From the NCBI GenBank assembly GCA_039889035.1, contig JBDQQY010000017.1, positions 124,001-188,000 on the forward strand: a DNA stretch of 64,000 nt, read 5' to 3'. This document shows, one piece after another, positions 27,049-36,005 of this stretch. This DNA comes from Plantactinospora sp039889035. GTDB lineage: Bacteria; Actinomycetota; Actinomycetes; Mycobacteriales; Micromonosporaceae. How positions within the stretch are numbered: position 1 is the stretch's first letter; each line of letters begins with the position of its first letter. The position numbers and the translations under genes are program-made. The notes under the pieces are model-generated. The model was not told the origin of the DNA. It saw only the letters and a list, made by a program, of their open reading frames with translations, and made no database searches.

Positions 27049-28152
27049 ATGACCCGCGGACCGGCGAGGCGACCGACCCAGGCCGACGTCGCCCGCCTTG
27101 CCGACGTCAGCCAGGCGACGGTCTCGCTCGTGCTGAACGAGCGCGACGCGGGCGTGCGGATAAGCCCGGCGACCCGCGAGCGGGTGCTGAGCGTCATCCG
27201 CGAGTTGGGTTACGTCGCCAATGCCTCCGCGAGGTCGCTCGCCGGTGGCCGCAACAGGATCATCGGCGTCTACACCTTCGAACCGGTCTTCCCCACCACC
27301 AGCGTCGACTTCTACTTCCCGTTCCTGCTCGGCATGGAGCAGGAGGCCGCCGAGCTCGGGTACGATCTCCTGCTGTTCACCGGCGTTGCCGGCGGCCGGC
27401 AGATCTTCCGGGACGGGTCGACGCGGCTGGCCCTGGCCGACGGTGCGCTGCTCCTCGGCCGCTATCCGAATGTCGAGGAGATCGAGCAGCTCCGCGACTC
27501 CGGTTACCCGTTCGTCTACGTGGGACACCGCGAGGTCAGCGGTGCGCCGATCCCCTATGTCGCCGCCGACTATGCCCGAGCGACGCAGCGGCTGACCGAG
27601 CGGCTGTTCGCGGTGGGACACGAGCGGGTCGTGTACGCGCGGATCGGCAACGGTGACGCCCAACCGAGCCGCGACCGGGAGAAGGGGTTCCGACGCGCGG
27701 TGCCGGCCGGGGACCTGCGGCGGCCTGTCGGCCCGGTATGGACCCTCGAGTCGCCGGACGAGGTGGCGGGGTTGCTCGCGGAGATCCGGCGGGCCGGCGT
27801 CACCGCGGTCGTCGCGGAGCAGCACGTCCTCGCCCAGGAGCTGCTGGCCTGCGGTGAGCGGCAGGGCATGTCGGTTCCGGGCGACCTGAGCATCGTCGTC
27901 CTCGGTGACTCCACGGGTGCCCGCGGTGACGACACGCCGTGGACCGGGCTGGTGGTGCCCCGCGAGCAGATGGGCCGACAGGCGACCCGGCTGCTGGTTC
28001 GGCTACTGAAGCCGGCGGAGGAGGAGGCAGCCCGCTGCGAGAGCGTCGAGTGCCCGCTCGTGCCGGGCGCCACCGTCGCGCCGCCGCCCGTACCGTCGCG
28101 ACAGCGGCGACCCCGCCGACAACCACGGCAGACCGGAGTGTCGACCACCTGA
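27049..28152 (+). CDS. LacI-family transcriptional regulator (second)
   Basis: This 367-aa regulator has the HTH ADVARLADVSQATVSLVLNE near the N-terminus and a sugar-binding-type effector domain. The segment IGVYTFEPVFP and the following DFYFPFLLGMEQEA parallel the first LacI regulator (IGLYTFESVFP, DFYYPFLLGVEEEA) closely. It is divergent from the BNR enzyme and toroid-like gene, with the TGCTAAT palindrome between, so it probably represses both. The C-terminal 30 residues are Pro/Arg-rich and poorly conserved-looking. Confidence 0.95.
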   Translation: MTRGPARRPTQADVARLADVSQATVSLVLNERDAGVRISPATRERVLSVIRELGYVANASARSLAGGRNRIIGVYTFEPVFPTTSVDFYFPFLLGMEQEAAELGYDLLLFTGVAGGRQIFRDGSTRLALADGALLLGRYPNVEEIEQLRDSGYPFVYVGHREVSGAPIPYVAADYARATQRLTERLFAVGHERVVYARIGNGDAQPSRDREKGFRRAVPAGDLRRPVGPVWTLESPDEVAGLLAEIRRAGVTAVVAEQHVLAQELLACGERQGMSVPGDLSIVVLGDSTGARGDDTPWTGLVVPREQMGRQATRLLVRLLKPAEEEAARCESVECPLVPGATVAPPPVPSRQRRPRRQPRQTGVSTT

Positions 28153-28218
28153 CACCGGCTCTTCGGACAGCGACCGCACCCACGGCTCGCGACCGCCCCG
28201 CACGACCGGGTCCTCGAC

Positions 28219-28261
28219 GAGCCGGCCCACCGGCCCGTACGGTGGGCCGGTGGGCCGGCTC
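28219..28261. terminator. Strong hairpin, transcription terminator
   Basis: GAGCCGGCCCACCGGCCC and its exact complement (28244-28261) form an 18-bp stem with a 7-nt loop, 66 bp after the LacI stop. No U-tract follows, as is common in actinomycetes. The rest of 28262-28561 shows no supportable gene. Confidence 0.72.
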
Positions 28262-28561
28262 CGGCCCGCTGACGGTCAGCGCCGTGGCCAAGGCCGGGAA
28301 CCCGCTGGCGATCCTGGGTGTGCTGTCGTGCGCCCAGAGCCTGGCTCGCCGATGTCGCCCACTGGTCGTGGCGCCGGGCCCGTCTGGTCGTGGCCGGCGC
28401 GCTGGTGGTGCGCCCGGCAATTCCACTGTCCCTCCTGACCACCGAGCGACTGGCCGCCCTGCTCGGGTCAGCTTCACGGCCCTGTACCGGCGCAGTTTCG
28501 TGGAAACCGCCGGGCGGTGAGCGCCAGACAGCGGCCGGGCGCCCGACCGTGGGGCGTCCGG

Positions 28562-29992
28562 TCAGGAAACTCGGCTGGTGGGCCGGGCCCAGATCGCGAA
28601 CAGGACGAGGGCGGCCAGCGGGAAACCGACGGCGCAGGTCAGCGCGACGACCATGGCGGACGACTGCCCCGACGCACCGGCCGAGCCGCCGTAGATGCTG
28701 CTGAGCACGGCGAGGCCGACAGCGCCGCCAAGTTGCTGCATGGCCTGGTTGAGGCTGGCCGCCGCGCCGGTCTGTCCGGGCGGTGCCGTGTGCATGACGA
28801 CCGCTGTCAGCGGCGCCACGGTCAGCCCGGCCCCCAGCCCGAGCACCAGGAATGGGCCCAGCAGGCCGCTCAGGAACGTGCTGTCGGCGTTCAACCGCGA
28901 CATCCAGAACAGCCCGGCGCTCAGCGCGACCATCCCGACCGAGGCGACGACCCGCTCGCCGTACCGGGCGACGAGCCGGCTCGTGTTCAGATTCGTGTAC
29001 AGCAGGGCCACGGTGAACGGCAGCACCGAAAGCCCCGTCTGCAACGGGGTGAACCCGAGCGCCTCCTGGGTGAAGAGCGCCGCGAAGTACAGAAAGCCGA
29101 ACTGACCGGCCGGGATGAGCAGCATCGCGAGCCACGGCGCGGCCGAGCCCATGCGGGTGAAGAACGTCAGCGGGACCACCGGCGCCGGGTGCCGCCGCTC
29201 GACGAGAACCAGCGCGGCCAGCCCGACCACGGCGACAGCCAGTGCTGCCAGGACCGGTCGGGCGGTCCAGCCCTCGGCGGCGGCCGTCGTCAACGCGTAC
29301 ACCAGCGCCGCCATCGCGGCGGTGGACGCCGCGGCGCCACCGACGTCGAGTCGGCTCGCTGATCGGACCTGCTCGGGCAGCAGCCTCCGGACGCCGGCGA
29401 TGACCGCCAGCCCGATCGGGACGTTGACGAACATCACCGCCTGCCATCCGAACGCCGGCGTGAGCAGCCCACCCAGAACCAGGCCGGTCGCGGCGCCGAC
29501 GCCGATCGAGCTGACGAAGACCGCCATCGCACGAGCCCGCTGCCGACCCGGTTCGGTGATCGCCATGAGCAGCACCAGGATGCTCGGCGCCGCCAGCGCG
29601 GCCCCCGCGCCCTGCAACGCGCGCGCCGCGATGAGGACCGCCTGGCTACCGGCGAATCCCCCCAGCACGGACGCGGCGGTGAACACCGAGACACCGACGA
29701 GCAGGGACCGCCGGGGCCCGATCATCGACCCGACCCGGCCGCTGACCAGAACCAGGCCACCGAACACCAGCGCATACGCCGTCACCACCCAGGACAGGCC
29801 GGCATCGGTGAAACCCAGCGCCTGCCGGATCTCCGGCAGCGCCACGTTGACCACACTGGTATCGATGACCAGCGTCAACTGGGTCAGGCAGAGCACCAGT
29901 ACGGCCGGCAGAAGTGCCCCCAGCCGACCCGGCTCGCTGTGCCGTGTCGGCGATGCCGCTCTCACTCCGCGGTCGTCATGCGCCGTCCTCAT
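28562..29992 (-). CDS. MFS drug-efflux transporter, DHA2 (14-TMS) family
   Basis: This 476-aa membrane protein has about 14 hydrophobic segments. DTSVVNVALPEIRQALGF near the N-terminus, the loop GRVGSMIGPRR and the motif-C-like GAATGLVLGGLL are typical of EmrB/QacA-type proton antiporters. The start at 29992 has GAGGAG 8 bp upstream. No regulator gene adjoins it. Substrates cannot be predicted. Confidence 0.9.
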   Translation of the reverse strand: MRTAHDDRGVRAASPTRHSEPGRLGALLPAVLVLCLTQLTLVIDTSVVNVALPEIRQALGFTDAGLSWVVTAYALVFGGLVLVSGRVGSMIGPRRSLLVGVSVFTAASVLGGFAGSQAVLIAARALQGAGAALAAPSILVLLMAITEPGRQRARAMAVFVSSIGVGAATGLVLGGLLTPAFGWQAVMFVNVPIGLAVIAGVRRLLPEQVRSASRLDVGGAAASTAAMAALVYALTTAAAEGWTARPVLAALAVAVVGLAALVLVERRHPAPVVPLTFFTRMGSAAPWLAMLLIPAGQFGFLYFAALFTQEALGFTPLQTGLSVLPFTVALLYTNLNTSRLVARYGERVVASVGMVALSAGLFWMSRLNADSTFLSGLLGPFLVLGLGAGLTVAPLTAVVMHTAPPGQTGAAASLNQAMQQLGGAVGLAVLSSIYGGSAGASGQSSAMVVALTCAVGFPLAALVLFAIWARPTSRVS

Positions 29993-30087
29993 GCCCGTGT
30001 CTCCTCAAGCTCAGCCGGAACGAGGCGCGTGGCGATCGCAGCCACCCGCTCCCGTGGTTCGCCATCGAAAACGACGGGCGGCCAGGC

Positions 30088-30357
30088 TTATTCGATCTTT
30101 TGCCGTTTCGGCAAAACGTACGGCGGGATAGCCGCCCGCAGCGCCTGAGCCGCCGGAGACAGGTTCTGGTACCCGACCTCGGCGCTGGCCACGTCCGGTC
30201 GTTCGGCGAGGACTGCCTGGATATCGGCGGTGATGGCATCCCAGTCCGTACGCTCCGCCTCCGGCTCGTTCAGCCCGAAGCAGCCCGCGCTTGTCGCCAC
30301 TACCACCATGACGATGACGGCAAGTACACCTCGGGTGACGGTTCGGTTCGGTCGCAC
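30088..30357 (-). CDS. Short lipoprotein, apparently truncated
   Basis: This is an 89-aa protein starting at GTG 30357, preceded by GGGAGG at 7 bp. A membrane segment leads to the lipobox TSAGC (VLAVIVMVVVATSAGC). The first 45 mature residues resemble the beginning of the lipoprotein at 44794-45618 (a PDV segment and similar spacing), but the frame stops where that protein continues for about 200 residues. I read it as a truncated paralogue; whether it is still functional is unknown. The downstream MFS gene is 96 bp away. Confidence 0.5.
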   Translation of the reverse strand: MRPNRTVTRGVLAVIVMVVVATSAGCFGLNEPEAERTDWDAITADIQAVLAERPDVASAEVGYQNLSPAAQALRAAIPPYVLPKRQKIE

Positions 30358-30520
30358 GGCCCGCCCTCCCGCTCGTCGATGCACCCGGTGCAGTTCGTAC
30401 ACCTTGGATTCGACGCTTTCGCCATTGCGGAAGGCGCCCGCGCTGTCACGATAGGCCTTGATCGAGGGATCGGTGCTGATCCCCGAGGCTGACGATCCGG
30501 CCAGGGACAGGCCGGCCCGG

Positions 30521-31066
30521 TCACGGATGACATGGATCATGCTGCCCGTCGGGCCACAATCGGACGAGGTACCGTTCCCGCCCCGCAAGCCTCCCCCAGG
30601 CCATCATCGTGTCCTCGACGGAGGCGTACAGGGTCTCCTCCCGGACGCGGCGCGCCGCTTCGCGCATCTCGGCCCGCCCGGTGTGCCCGAGGCGTACGGC
30701 GTAGCGGCCCGGTCCCGCCCCGGCATCGATGTCCCGCATGACCGCCGGTACGGCATTGTCGGCCGCGTCCACCAGGATCCGTCCGGTCGGTAGGTCGAGG
30801 GTGGTGTGCGGCTCCCAGTGCCACGGCGGTTGGTCGGCCGGCGCCGCACCGAGGATCTCGATGCGCAGGCGCGGCCGGCTGAGCTGGTCGGCACAGCGGA
30901 CCAGCAGGACACCCCCGGCGGCGCCGTGGCCGCGCCCGGCACGGCTGCCGGGAACGCGCGCGGCGTCGGCGGCACCCTGTTGCGCGAGTGCGGTGTCGGC
31001 GCTGACGTCTCGCACGAGGAACACCCCGTCCGCGGTGGGGATCACGCACTCGACAATCACCGGCAT
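30521..31066 (-). CDS. Hypothetical cytoplasmic protein (181 aa)
   Basis: I do not recognise this protein. It starts MPVIVECVIPTADGVFLVRD, with GGAG 7 bp before the ATG at 31066 (another in-frame ATG lies at 31084). It has no signal peptide or membrane span and ends in a moderately charged helical segment (RAEMREAARRVREETLYASV). It follows the secreted nuclease gene by 70 bp on the same strand and could be co-transcribed. Position after a nuclease gene makes an immunity or accessory role conceivable, but nothing in the sequence proves it. Confidence 0.6.
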   Translation of the reverse strand: MPVIVECVIPTADGVFLVRDVSADTALAQQGAADAARVPGSRAGRGHGAAGGVLLVRCADQLSRPRLRIEILGAAPADQPPWHWEPHTTLDLPTGRILVDAADNAVPAVMRDIDAGAGPGRYAVRLGHTGRAEMREAARRVREETLYASVEDTMMAWGRLAGRERYLVRLWPDGQHDPCHP

Positions 31067-31136
31067 CGACTGCTCCTGCTCCACCCTTCCGGGGTTGCCG
31101 GCTCCGCGAGCACCGCCGGCAACCCCGGGGAACCGG

Positions 31137-32423
31137 TCAGCGGTCGATGGAGACGAAGAACGGATCGTTGTTGAGGATCCGCTGGGTCTGGTAGAAGCCC
31201 AGATTCAGGTACCGGCGGCCGGATTCCTGGTTGTCGAGTTCCCCGATGAGACGGGAGGATCCGTGCCAGGTCCGCCAACCGTTGGTGTCCCCGTCGGCTG
31301 CGCTACTGCCGGTGTACGCGCCCTCCCAGGTCGAAGCGAACGGGTACTCGTCGCAGTTGAGGTTCGGTGTTGCCGCGCCCGGACCCCACACGTCCTCGCA
31401 GACCTTGCCCGCGTACGTGCGGTTGCGGTCCTGCAGGACGCTGTCGACCAGGCGGTGCAACGGTCGCTGGTCGGCGCCCAGCGACGGCTTGAACTCCCCC
31501 GGCGGGACCTTGATCAACATGGACGGGAAGGTGCGCTCGACATGGTGCAGCGCGTCATCGATGTGCTGGATCGATTCTCTGACCGCTTGCTCGTTACCGT
31601 CGGCCCGGGCCAGCGCCAGCAGGTCGAAGGTGGGAATGAAGTCGGAGAAGACCGTACCGTTGTGTTTGCCGGCGAGCTGGCCGGCCGAGTCGAAGCGCAC
31701 CTCGGCCCTGGTCATGTCGTCCTCGACCCACGGGGCGATCCTCGGATCCACCGGCGTGATCGCCATGTTGAGTTCGACCAGGCTGTTGACCAGATACTCG
31801 GCACCGATGCCGGTGCCGTCCGGCGAGGTCATCGTGACCTCGAACCGGGGATCGAGCCGCCAGGTCCCGAGCAGTTGCTCCCGCTCACCCGAGTTCGGAG
31901 TGCAGGTGACGAGGCCGCCGCTACATCCGCTCAGATCGACCCTCATCGGTGTCGTCTCGCGTTCCACGCCACCCTGCGCGGTCCAGTTGTCGAAGGTCAG
32001 GGTGAAGTCCACCTGTCGGGTGCCGTTCTGCGCGATACCGATCAGTGTGTAGTCGAACTCGACGCTGGCCAGCACGACCGTGCAGCCGGCGCAGCGCAGC
32101 TCGACCCTGCGGTGGCCGATATGACACCGGCTGAACCGGTCGGCCATCCAGCCCTCCTGGGTCGTGGCGGCTGCGGCGTGCTCGCTCCGGCAGACCTCCT
32201 TGAGCTCGTCTGCCCGGGACGCGCTGGCCCGGTCGGCGCTGCCCGGAACGGCGCTGTTGGTCTGCGGTGGCGCGTCGGGTGGCACCGGCGTACCTCCGAG
32301 CGACTCGGTGACGACCCAGCCGAACTCGGCCGACGCCGGGGCCGCTGTGGCGGGCACCGCGGCGACGCTCGTCGCGAGCGTCGTGGTCAGCAGCACTGCG
32401 AGTCGCTTCAGTACGGCGGTCAC
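31137..32423 (-). CDS. Secreted protein with C-terminal NucA/NucB-type nuclease domain
   Basis: This 428-aa protein has a Sec signal (LAVLLTTTLATSVAAVPATA), a long central beta-rich domain with several Cys pairs (CRSEH, CHIGH, RCAGC, DLSGCSGGLVTC), and a C-terminal nuclease-like domain. CDEYPFASTWEGA at 357-369 is the conserved core of NucA/NucB deoxyribonucleases, with Asp358/Glu359 as expected catalytic residues. The ATG overlaps the stop of the lectin-domain gene (ATGA), so the two are translated together. It could be a nutritional extracellular DNase or an antagonistic effector. Confidence 0.78.
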   Translation of the reverse strand: MTAVLKRLAVLLTTTLATSVAAVPATAAPASAEFGWVVTESLGGTPVPPDAPPQTNSAVPGSADRASASRADELKEVCRSEHAAAATTQEGWMADRFSRCHIGHRRVELRCAGCTVVLASVEFDYTLIGIAQNGTRQVDFTLTFDNWTAQGGVERETTPMRVDLSGCSGGLVTCTPNSGEREQLLGTWRLDPRFEVTMTSPDGTGIGAEYLVNSLVELNMAITPVDPRIAPWVEDDMTRAEVRFDSAGQLAGKHNGTVFSDFIPTFDLLALARADGNEQAVRESIQHIDDALHHVERTFPSMLIKVPPGEFKPSLGADQRPLHRLVDSVLQDRNRTYAGKVCEDVWGPGAATPNLNCDEYPFASTWEGAYTGSSAADGDTNGWRTWHGSSRLIGELDNQESGRRYLNLGFYQTQRILNNDPFFVSIDR

Positions 32424-34249
32424 GCGAATTCCTTTCGGACGCAGCGGTGGCCCAGGCAGGCGTAGAGCAGTCGGCCGGTGTCGGCCAGGTAGACCATCGT
32501 GTATCCGGCGTAGGACCGGTCGGCTTGCCGGCTCAGTCCGGTCGCCGGGCTGTCACTGGTCACCACGTGCACCTTCTCGGCACCGTCGACGGTGTCGAGG
32601 GTCGTACCGGAGCGGCGGGTGAAGTCCGCAGCCGTCAACGTCGTCGTGTGCACACCCGCTGCCGCCGCACGGTCGCCGACCGCGGCGCGGGCACGCTGCC
32701 GGACGGCGTCCGCCGTTACCGGAGCGCTGCGCTCCAGCGCGGCTCTGGGACGGTCTGCCCCGGCTCCGGGACCGCGGGTGGTGTTGCACACCTTGCGCGC
32801 CCGCACACAATCCGCCAGCCCAGGAACGGTGGCCAGGCACTGGGTGGCGTCCGCCGCCAGGCAGGCAGCCAGAGCGCGCTGGTCTACTCCGTTGTGCACG
32901 CCGCCGGTCGAGGCCGCTGGTGCCGGCGGCAGGCTGCTGGTCGAGGCCACCGATTCGACACCGGGCTTACCGACCACGAAGCGGTCCACTTCCCCCGGCA
33001 AGCCGGCGGCGCTCGAGTCTCGGGTAACCAGTGACGTGGTGAAGCAGTGCGGTGGACTGTTGGGCTCGTCCAACGTGAGCGTCAGCGGATCCGGCTGTCC
33101 ACAGACGTTGGCCGGGAAGGCAGCCACCTCGCGCAACTGCGGGCGACGCCACAGGCCCTCGTCGCCAAGAATCTGCACCCGGTTTTCGAACGCGTTCTCC
33201 AGCACCGTGTTCGCGGCGTACTGCGGGAGCAGCCCGTACTGCAGGTCCCGGGCCTGGCCGCCGGTGGCGAGTTGGGTCGTGCCCACCGGATTGAAGTCGT
33301 AGAACATGTCCCACTGGCCGTCGGAGTTTCCCAGGCTCATCCAGGTGTGCATGGTGCCGTCGTCCAATGTGGAGTCGACCGCGTCGATGGCGTGGTACTC
33401 CTCGACGAGCCACCCGTCGCGCAGGCCCGTCTCGAGCCAGTAGGCCGAGTGGGTGGTGGAGTTGGTGCTGGCCAGGTAGTCGCCCCGCCAGCCCATCTCG
33501 ACGTAGTCGTATCCGGGGTTGTCTCCTCCGCTCGTCAACGGATTCCAGTTGACCTGGTTGGACATGGTGTTGGCGTCACGAGGGCTGGAGCCCGCCTCGT
33601 TCAACGTCATCGGGTGCTGGCGCCACGCTCCCATCACCCCGGACACCAGGTCCGAGGAGTGCACGCACAGCGCGATCACGTGGCGGGCAGGACAGTCGAA
33701 GCTACCGACTCGGATGCGCCACAGCTGTGTCGCGAAGTAGCTGCTACAGCCCCACATCGTCACCGGCGCGTTCTCCGCGCTGTTGTAGAGGTCCAGGCAG
33801 CGACCGTCGCGCTGGTTGCGTAGCGCGAAGCCGCCGGTGGGAAACGTCCGGGCGGTCCCGGTGGTCCACAGTTGCTGGTTCGCGGTGCCGCAGTCGGCGA
33901 GCGCGACGTCGGCACCGTCGGCGGCGGCCGCCGCCTGCAGGCAGCGGCCGGACGAGGCGTGCCGGATGCGGTAGACGGGTGCGGCACCCGGCGTGACGAC
34001 CTCGAAACTCCAGCGCTGCGCCTTGACGTCGGCTGGCTGGCCGACCTGGTAGCTGCGAAGCTTGACCTTGGTGCCTGCGGCGTCGGCGTCGGCCGCCAAC
34101 ACCTGGAGGTCATCCTTGGTGGCCTGGCCGATGGCCACCGGATCCGGGAGCGGGACCGCGGCCCCGGCCGCGGTGGCTGGTACCAGAAGGACTCCCGCTG
34201 CCAGGGTGGCGGCGAGTACCGTCGCACATCGGCGTCGGACTTGCTGCAT
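32420..34249 (-). CDS. Secreted ricin-B-lectin-domain protein of unknown function
   Basis: This 609-aa exported protein has a signal peptide (CATVLAATLAAGVLLVPATA). A ricin-type trefoil region follows at about 65-185, with CLQ, NQQLW and ATQLW (QxW) repeats. The middle domain carries conserved-looking blocks, DCPARHVIALCVHSSD and YDYVEMGWRGDYLAST, that I cannot assign. The C-terminal third is Ala/Thr-rich and ends LYACLGHRCVRKEFA. It is the first gene of a lectin-nuclease pair with a 4-bp overlap. Lectin binding suggests attachment to a carbohydrate surface. Confidence 0.7.
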   Translation of the reverse strand: MQQVRRRCATVLAATLAAGVLLVPATAAGAAVPLPDPVAIGQATKDDLQVLAADADAAGTKVKLRSYQVGQPADVKAQRWSFEVVTPGAAPVYRIRHASSGRCLQAAAAADGADVALADCGTANQQLWTTGTARTFPTGGFALRNQRDGRCLDLYNSAENAPVTMWGCSSYFATQLWRIRVGSFDCPARHVIALCVHSSDLVSGVMGAWRQHPMTLNEAGSSPRDANTMSNQVNWNPLTSGGDNPGYDYVEMGWRGDYLASTNSTTHSAYWLETGLRDGWLVEEYHAIDAVDSTLDDGTMHTWMSLGNSDGQWDMFYDFNPVGTTQLATGGQARDLQYGLLPQYAANTVLENAFENRVQILGDEGLWRRPQLREVAAFPANVCGQPDPLTLTLDEPNSPPHCFTTSLVTRDSSAAGLPGEVDRFVVGKPGVESVASTSSLPPAPAASTGGVHNGVDQRALAACLAADATQCLATVPGLADCVRARKVCNTTRGPGAGADRPRAALERSAPVTADAVRQRARAAVGDRAAAAGVHTTTLTAADFTRRSGTTLDTVDGAEKVHVVTSDSPATGLSRQADRSYAGYTMVYLADTGRLLYACLGHRCVRKEFA

Positions 34250-34597
34250 ACATGCTCCTCCCGCGATGCCGCGGATACAGGGGCACGACTCGACAACCCG
34301 GCGGCCCCCGTACCGCTTCGGCGTTGGCTGTGCGGTCCAGCCTGGGGTCCCGGGCTTGAATCTGGCATGCAGCCGGATTGAATGTGCAGCTCACGCCGCT
34401 GCGGCGAGAGGCAGCGACTCCGGAAAGGGCCAAGATCGCGACGGCTGGAGGACCCGACGGGTGTCAGAGCCTCCAGGGGCCGCCTTCGGGGGCAAGCTCC
34501 GCGCGGACGCCGAAGAGTGTGCCGCCCAGCGCGGACGGCCACCCCGGGGCGCGAGCGACCGCAGGATCGCGATCGCCCGCGCGCCGCCCGGCAAAGG
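34250..34597. other. 348-bp intergenic region, no gene seen
   Basis: This region lies between the 3' end of the sugar-binding-protein gene and the start of the lectin gene (both leftward). It must hold the lectin-nuclease promoter and the end of the ABC transcript. I found no convincing coding frame, repeat or strong terminator. Confidence 0.5.
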
Positions 34598-35914
34598 TCA
34601 CTTCGTCAGCGCCTGCATCTGCTCACGGGCCGTGGCCAGGGCGTCCTTCGGGGACGCCTTGCCCACCAGTACGGCCTGTACGCCGGAGGCGAGGGCCTGT
34701 TCGATCTGGGCGAACTGGGGGTAGATCCAGAACGGGTCGGGCTCGGCGGATGCCCCGATGCTGGCGGTGAACTCCTTGGTGAACACGTCCGCCTGGACCT
34801 CCGCACCGGACAGCCCCGCTGTGGTGGTGGGCGGAAGACCCGCCTTGGCGAACCATTCGGCACCGTACTTCGGGTCGCTGGTGAGCGTCGCGGCGAACTT
34901 CGTCGCCGCCTCGGCACCGTTGCCCTGCACGACCGCGATCGCGTGTCCCCAGGCCAGGTTGCGCGACTTCGCTCCGGTGGCCAGCACCGGCCGGGAGGTG
35001 GGCCGCAGCTTCTCGCCGAGCTGCTTGTCCGAGGCGGTCTTGAGGACCGCACCCCGGCCCGCGACGGCGTCCTCGTAGTAGCCGACCTTCCCCTGTGCGA
35101 ACAGGGCACGGGCGTCGAACCGGTTCACGTCGGGGGCGATGAGCTTCTCGTCGTACAGCTTCTTGTACCAGGTGAGCGCCGCTACGCTGGCGTCGTCGCC
35201 GACGACCACCCGGCCGTCCTGGACGACCGGCGAGCCGAACGCCCACATCCAGGCGATGAAGTCCTTGAGCTGGTCGACCTTGGTCATCGCCGCCCACGGC
35301 ACGATCCCGTTACCGAGCCCCTTGAGCGCGCGCAGCGCCTGCTCGAATTCCTCGATGGTGGTCGGCGCGGTGCTGATGCCGGCCTTGCCGAGCAGTTCGG
35401 AGTTGCCGATCAGGCCGATCCCCGCCGTGGTCCAGGGCAGTCCGTACTGCTTGCCCTGGACCTTCCCGATGTCCAGTGCCGCCTGGGTGTAGCCGCCACC
35501 GGTCGCCGACGCACCGAACTCCACCAGCTTGCCGGTCGCGGCCAGGGTGGCGAGCCAGGCGACGTCCACCTGTACGGCGCCGGTGAGCGTGCCGCCACGG
35601 ACCTGCAGCAGCACCTGGTTGAGGTAGTCGTTGTACGGGTACGACGCGGTGGTGATCTTCGCGCCGTTCGCGCCGGCGTACGTGTCGAGGAGCGCCTGGA
35701 GCGCGTCCTTCGTCGACGCCTCGTTGAGCGACCACCCGGTGAACGAGAAGTCCTTCCCGCCGTCGTCACCCGACGACCCGGCGGAGCCGGTGGTCGACGG
35801 GGCGCAGGCGGCGAGGGCCCCCGCGCCCAGCGTGGCGCCGGCACCGAGGCCCACGAGCCGGAGCAGGTTACGGCGGGACAGCGAGCTGGCGGGAAGACTG
35901 CCTGACGATGTCAT
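34598..35914 (-). CDS. Sugar ABC transporter substrate-binding lipoprotein (CUT1, SBP family 1)
   Basis: This 438-aa protein combines a twin-arginine motif (SRRNLLRLVG) with a lipobox (LAAC), so it is probably a Tat-exported lipoprotein. The mature part begins DFSFTGWSLNEASTKDALQA and has the MalE-like two-lobed pattern. It is last in the order iclR, permease, permease, binding protein, 91 bp after the second permease. It should bind the oligosaccharide products of the GH31 enzyme or related sugars. Confidence 0.93.
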   Translation of the reverse strand: MTSSGSLPASSLSRRNLLRLVGLGAGATLGAGALAACAPSTTGSAGSSGDDGGKDFSFTGWSLNEASTKDALQALLDTYAGANGAKITTASYPYNDYLNQVLLQVRGGTLTGAVQVDVAWLATLAATGKLVEFGASATGGGYTQAALDIGKVQGKQYGLPWTTAGIGLIGNSELLGKAGISTAPTTIEEFEQALRALKGLGNGIVPWAAMTKVDQLKDFIAWMWAFGSPVVQDGRVVVGDDASVAALTWYKKLYDEKLIAPDVNRFDARALFAQGKVGYYEDAVAGRGAVLKTASDKQLGEKLRPTSRPVLATGAKSRNLAWGHAIAVVQGNGAEAATKFAATLTSDPKYGAEWFAKAGLPPTTTAGLSGAEVQADVFTKEFTASIGASAEPDPFWIYPQFAQIEQALASGVQAVLVGKASPKDALATAREQMQALTK

Positions 35915-36005
35915 CTGGAATCTCCTGTGGTTACGGGACGAGGTGTGTGTGGGGATGTCGCCGGCCCCGCCCGGAGCCGGGACGGTCGGCGCGGGATACG
36001 AGGCG

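Noticed and set aside
28262..28561. Open frames in both directions after the LacI terminator
   Set aside because: The products are Arg/Pro/Ala-rich with no ribosome site; they look like GC-driven noise.
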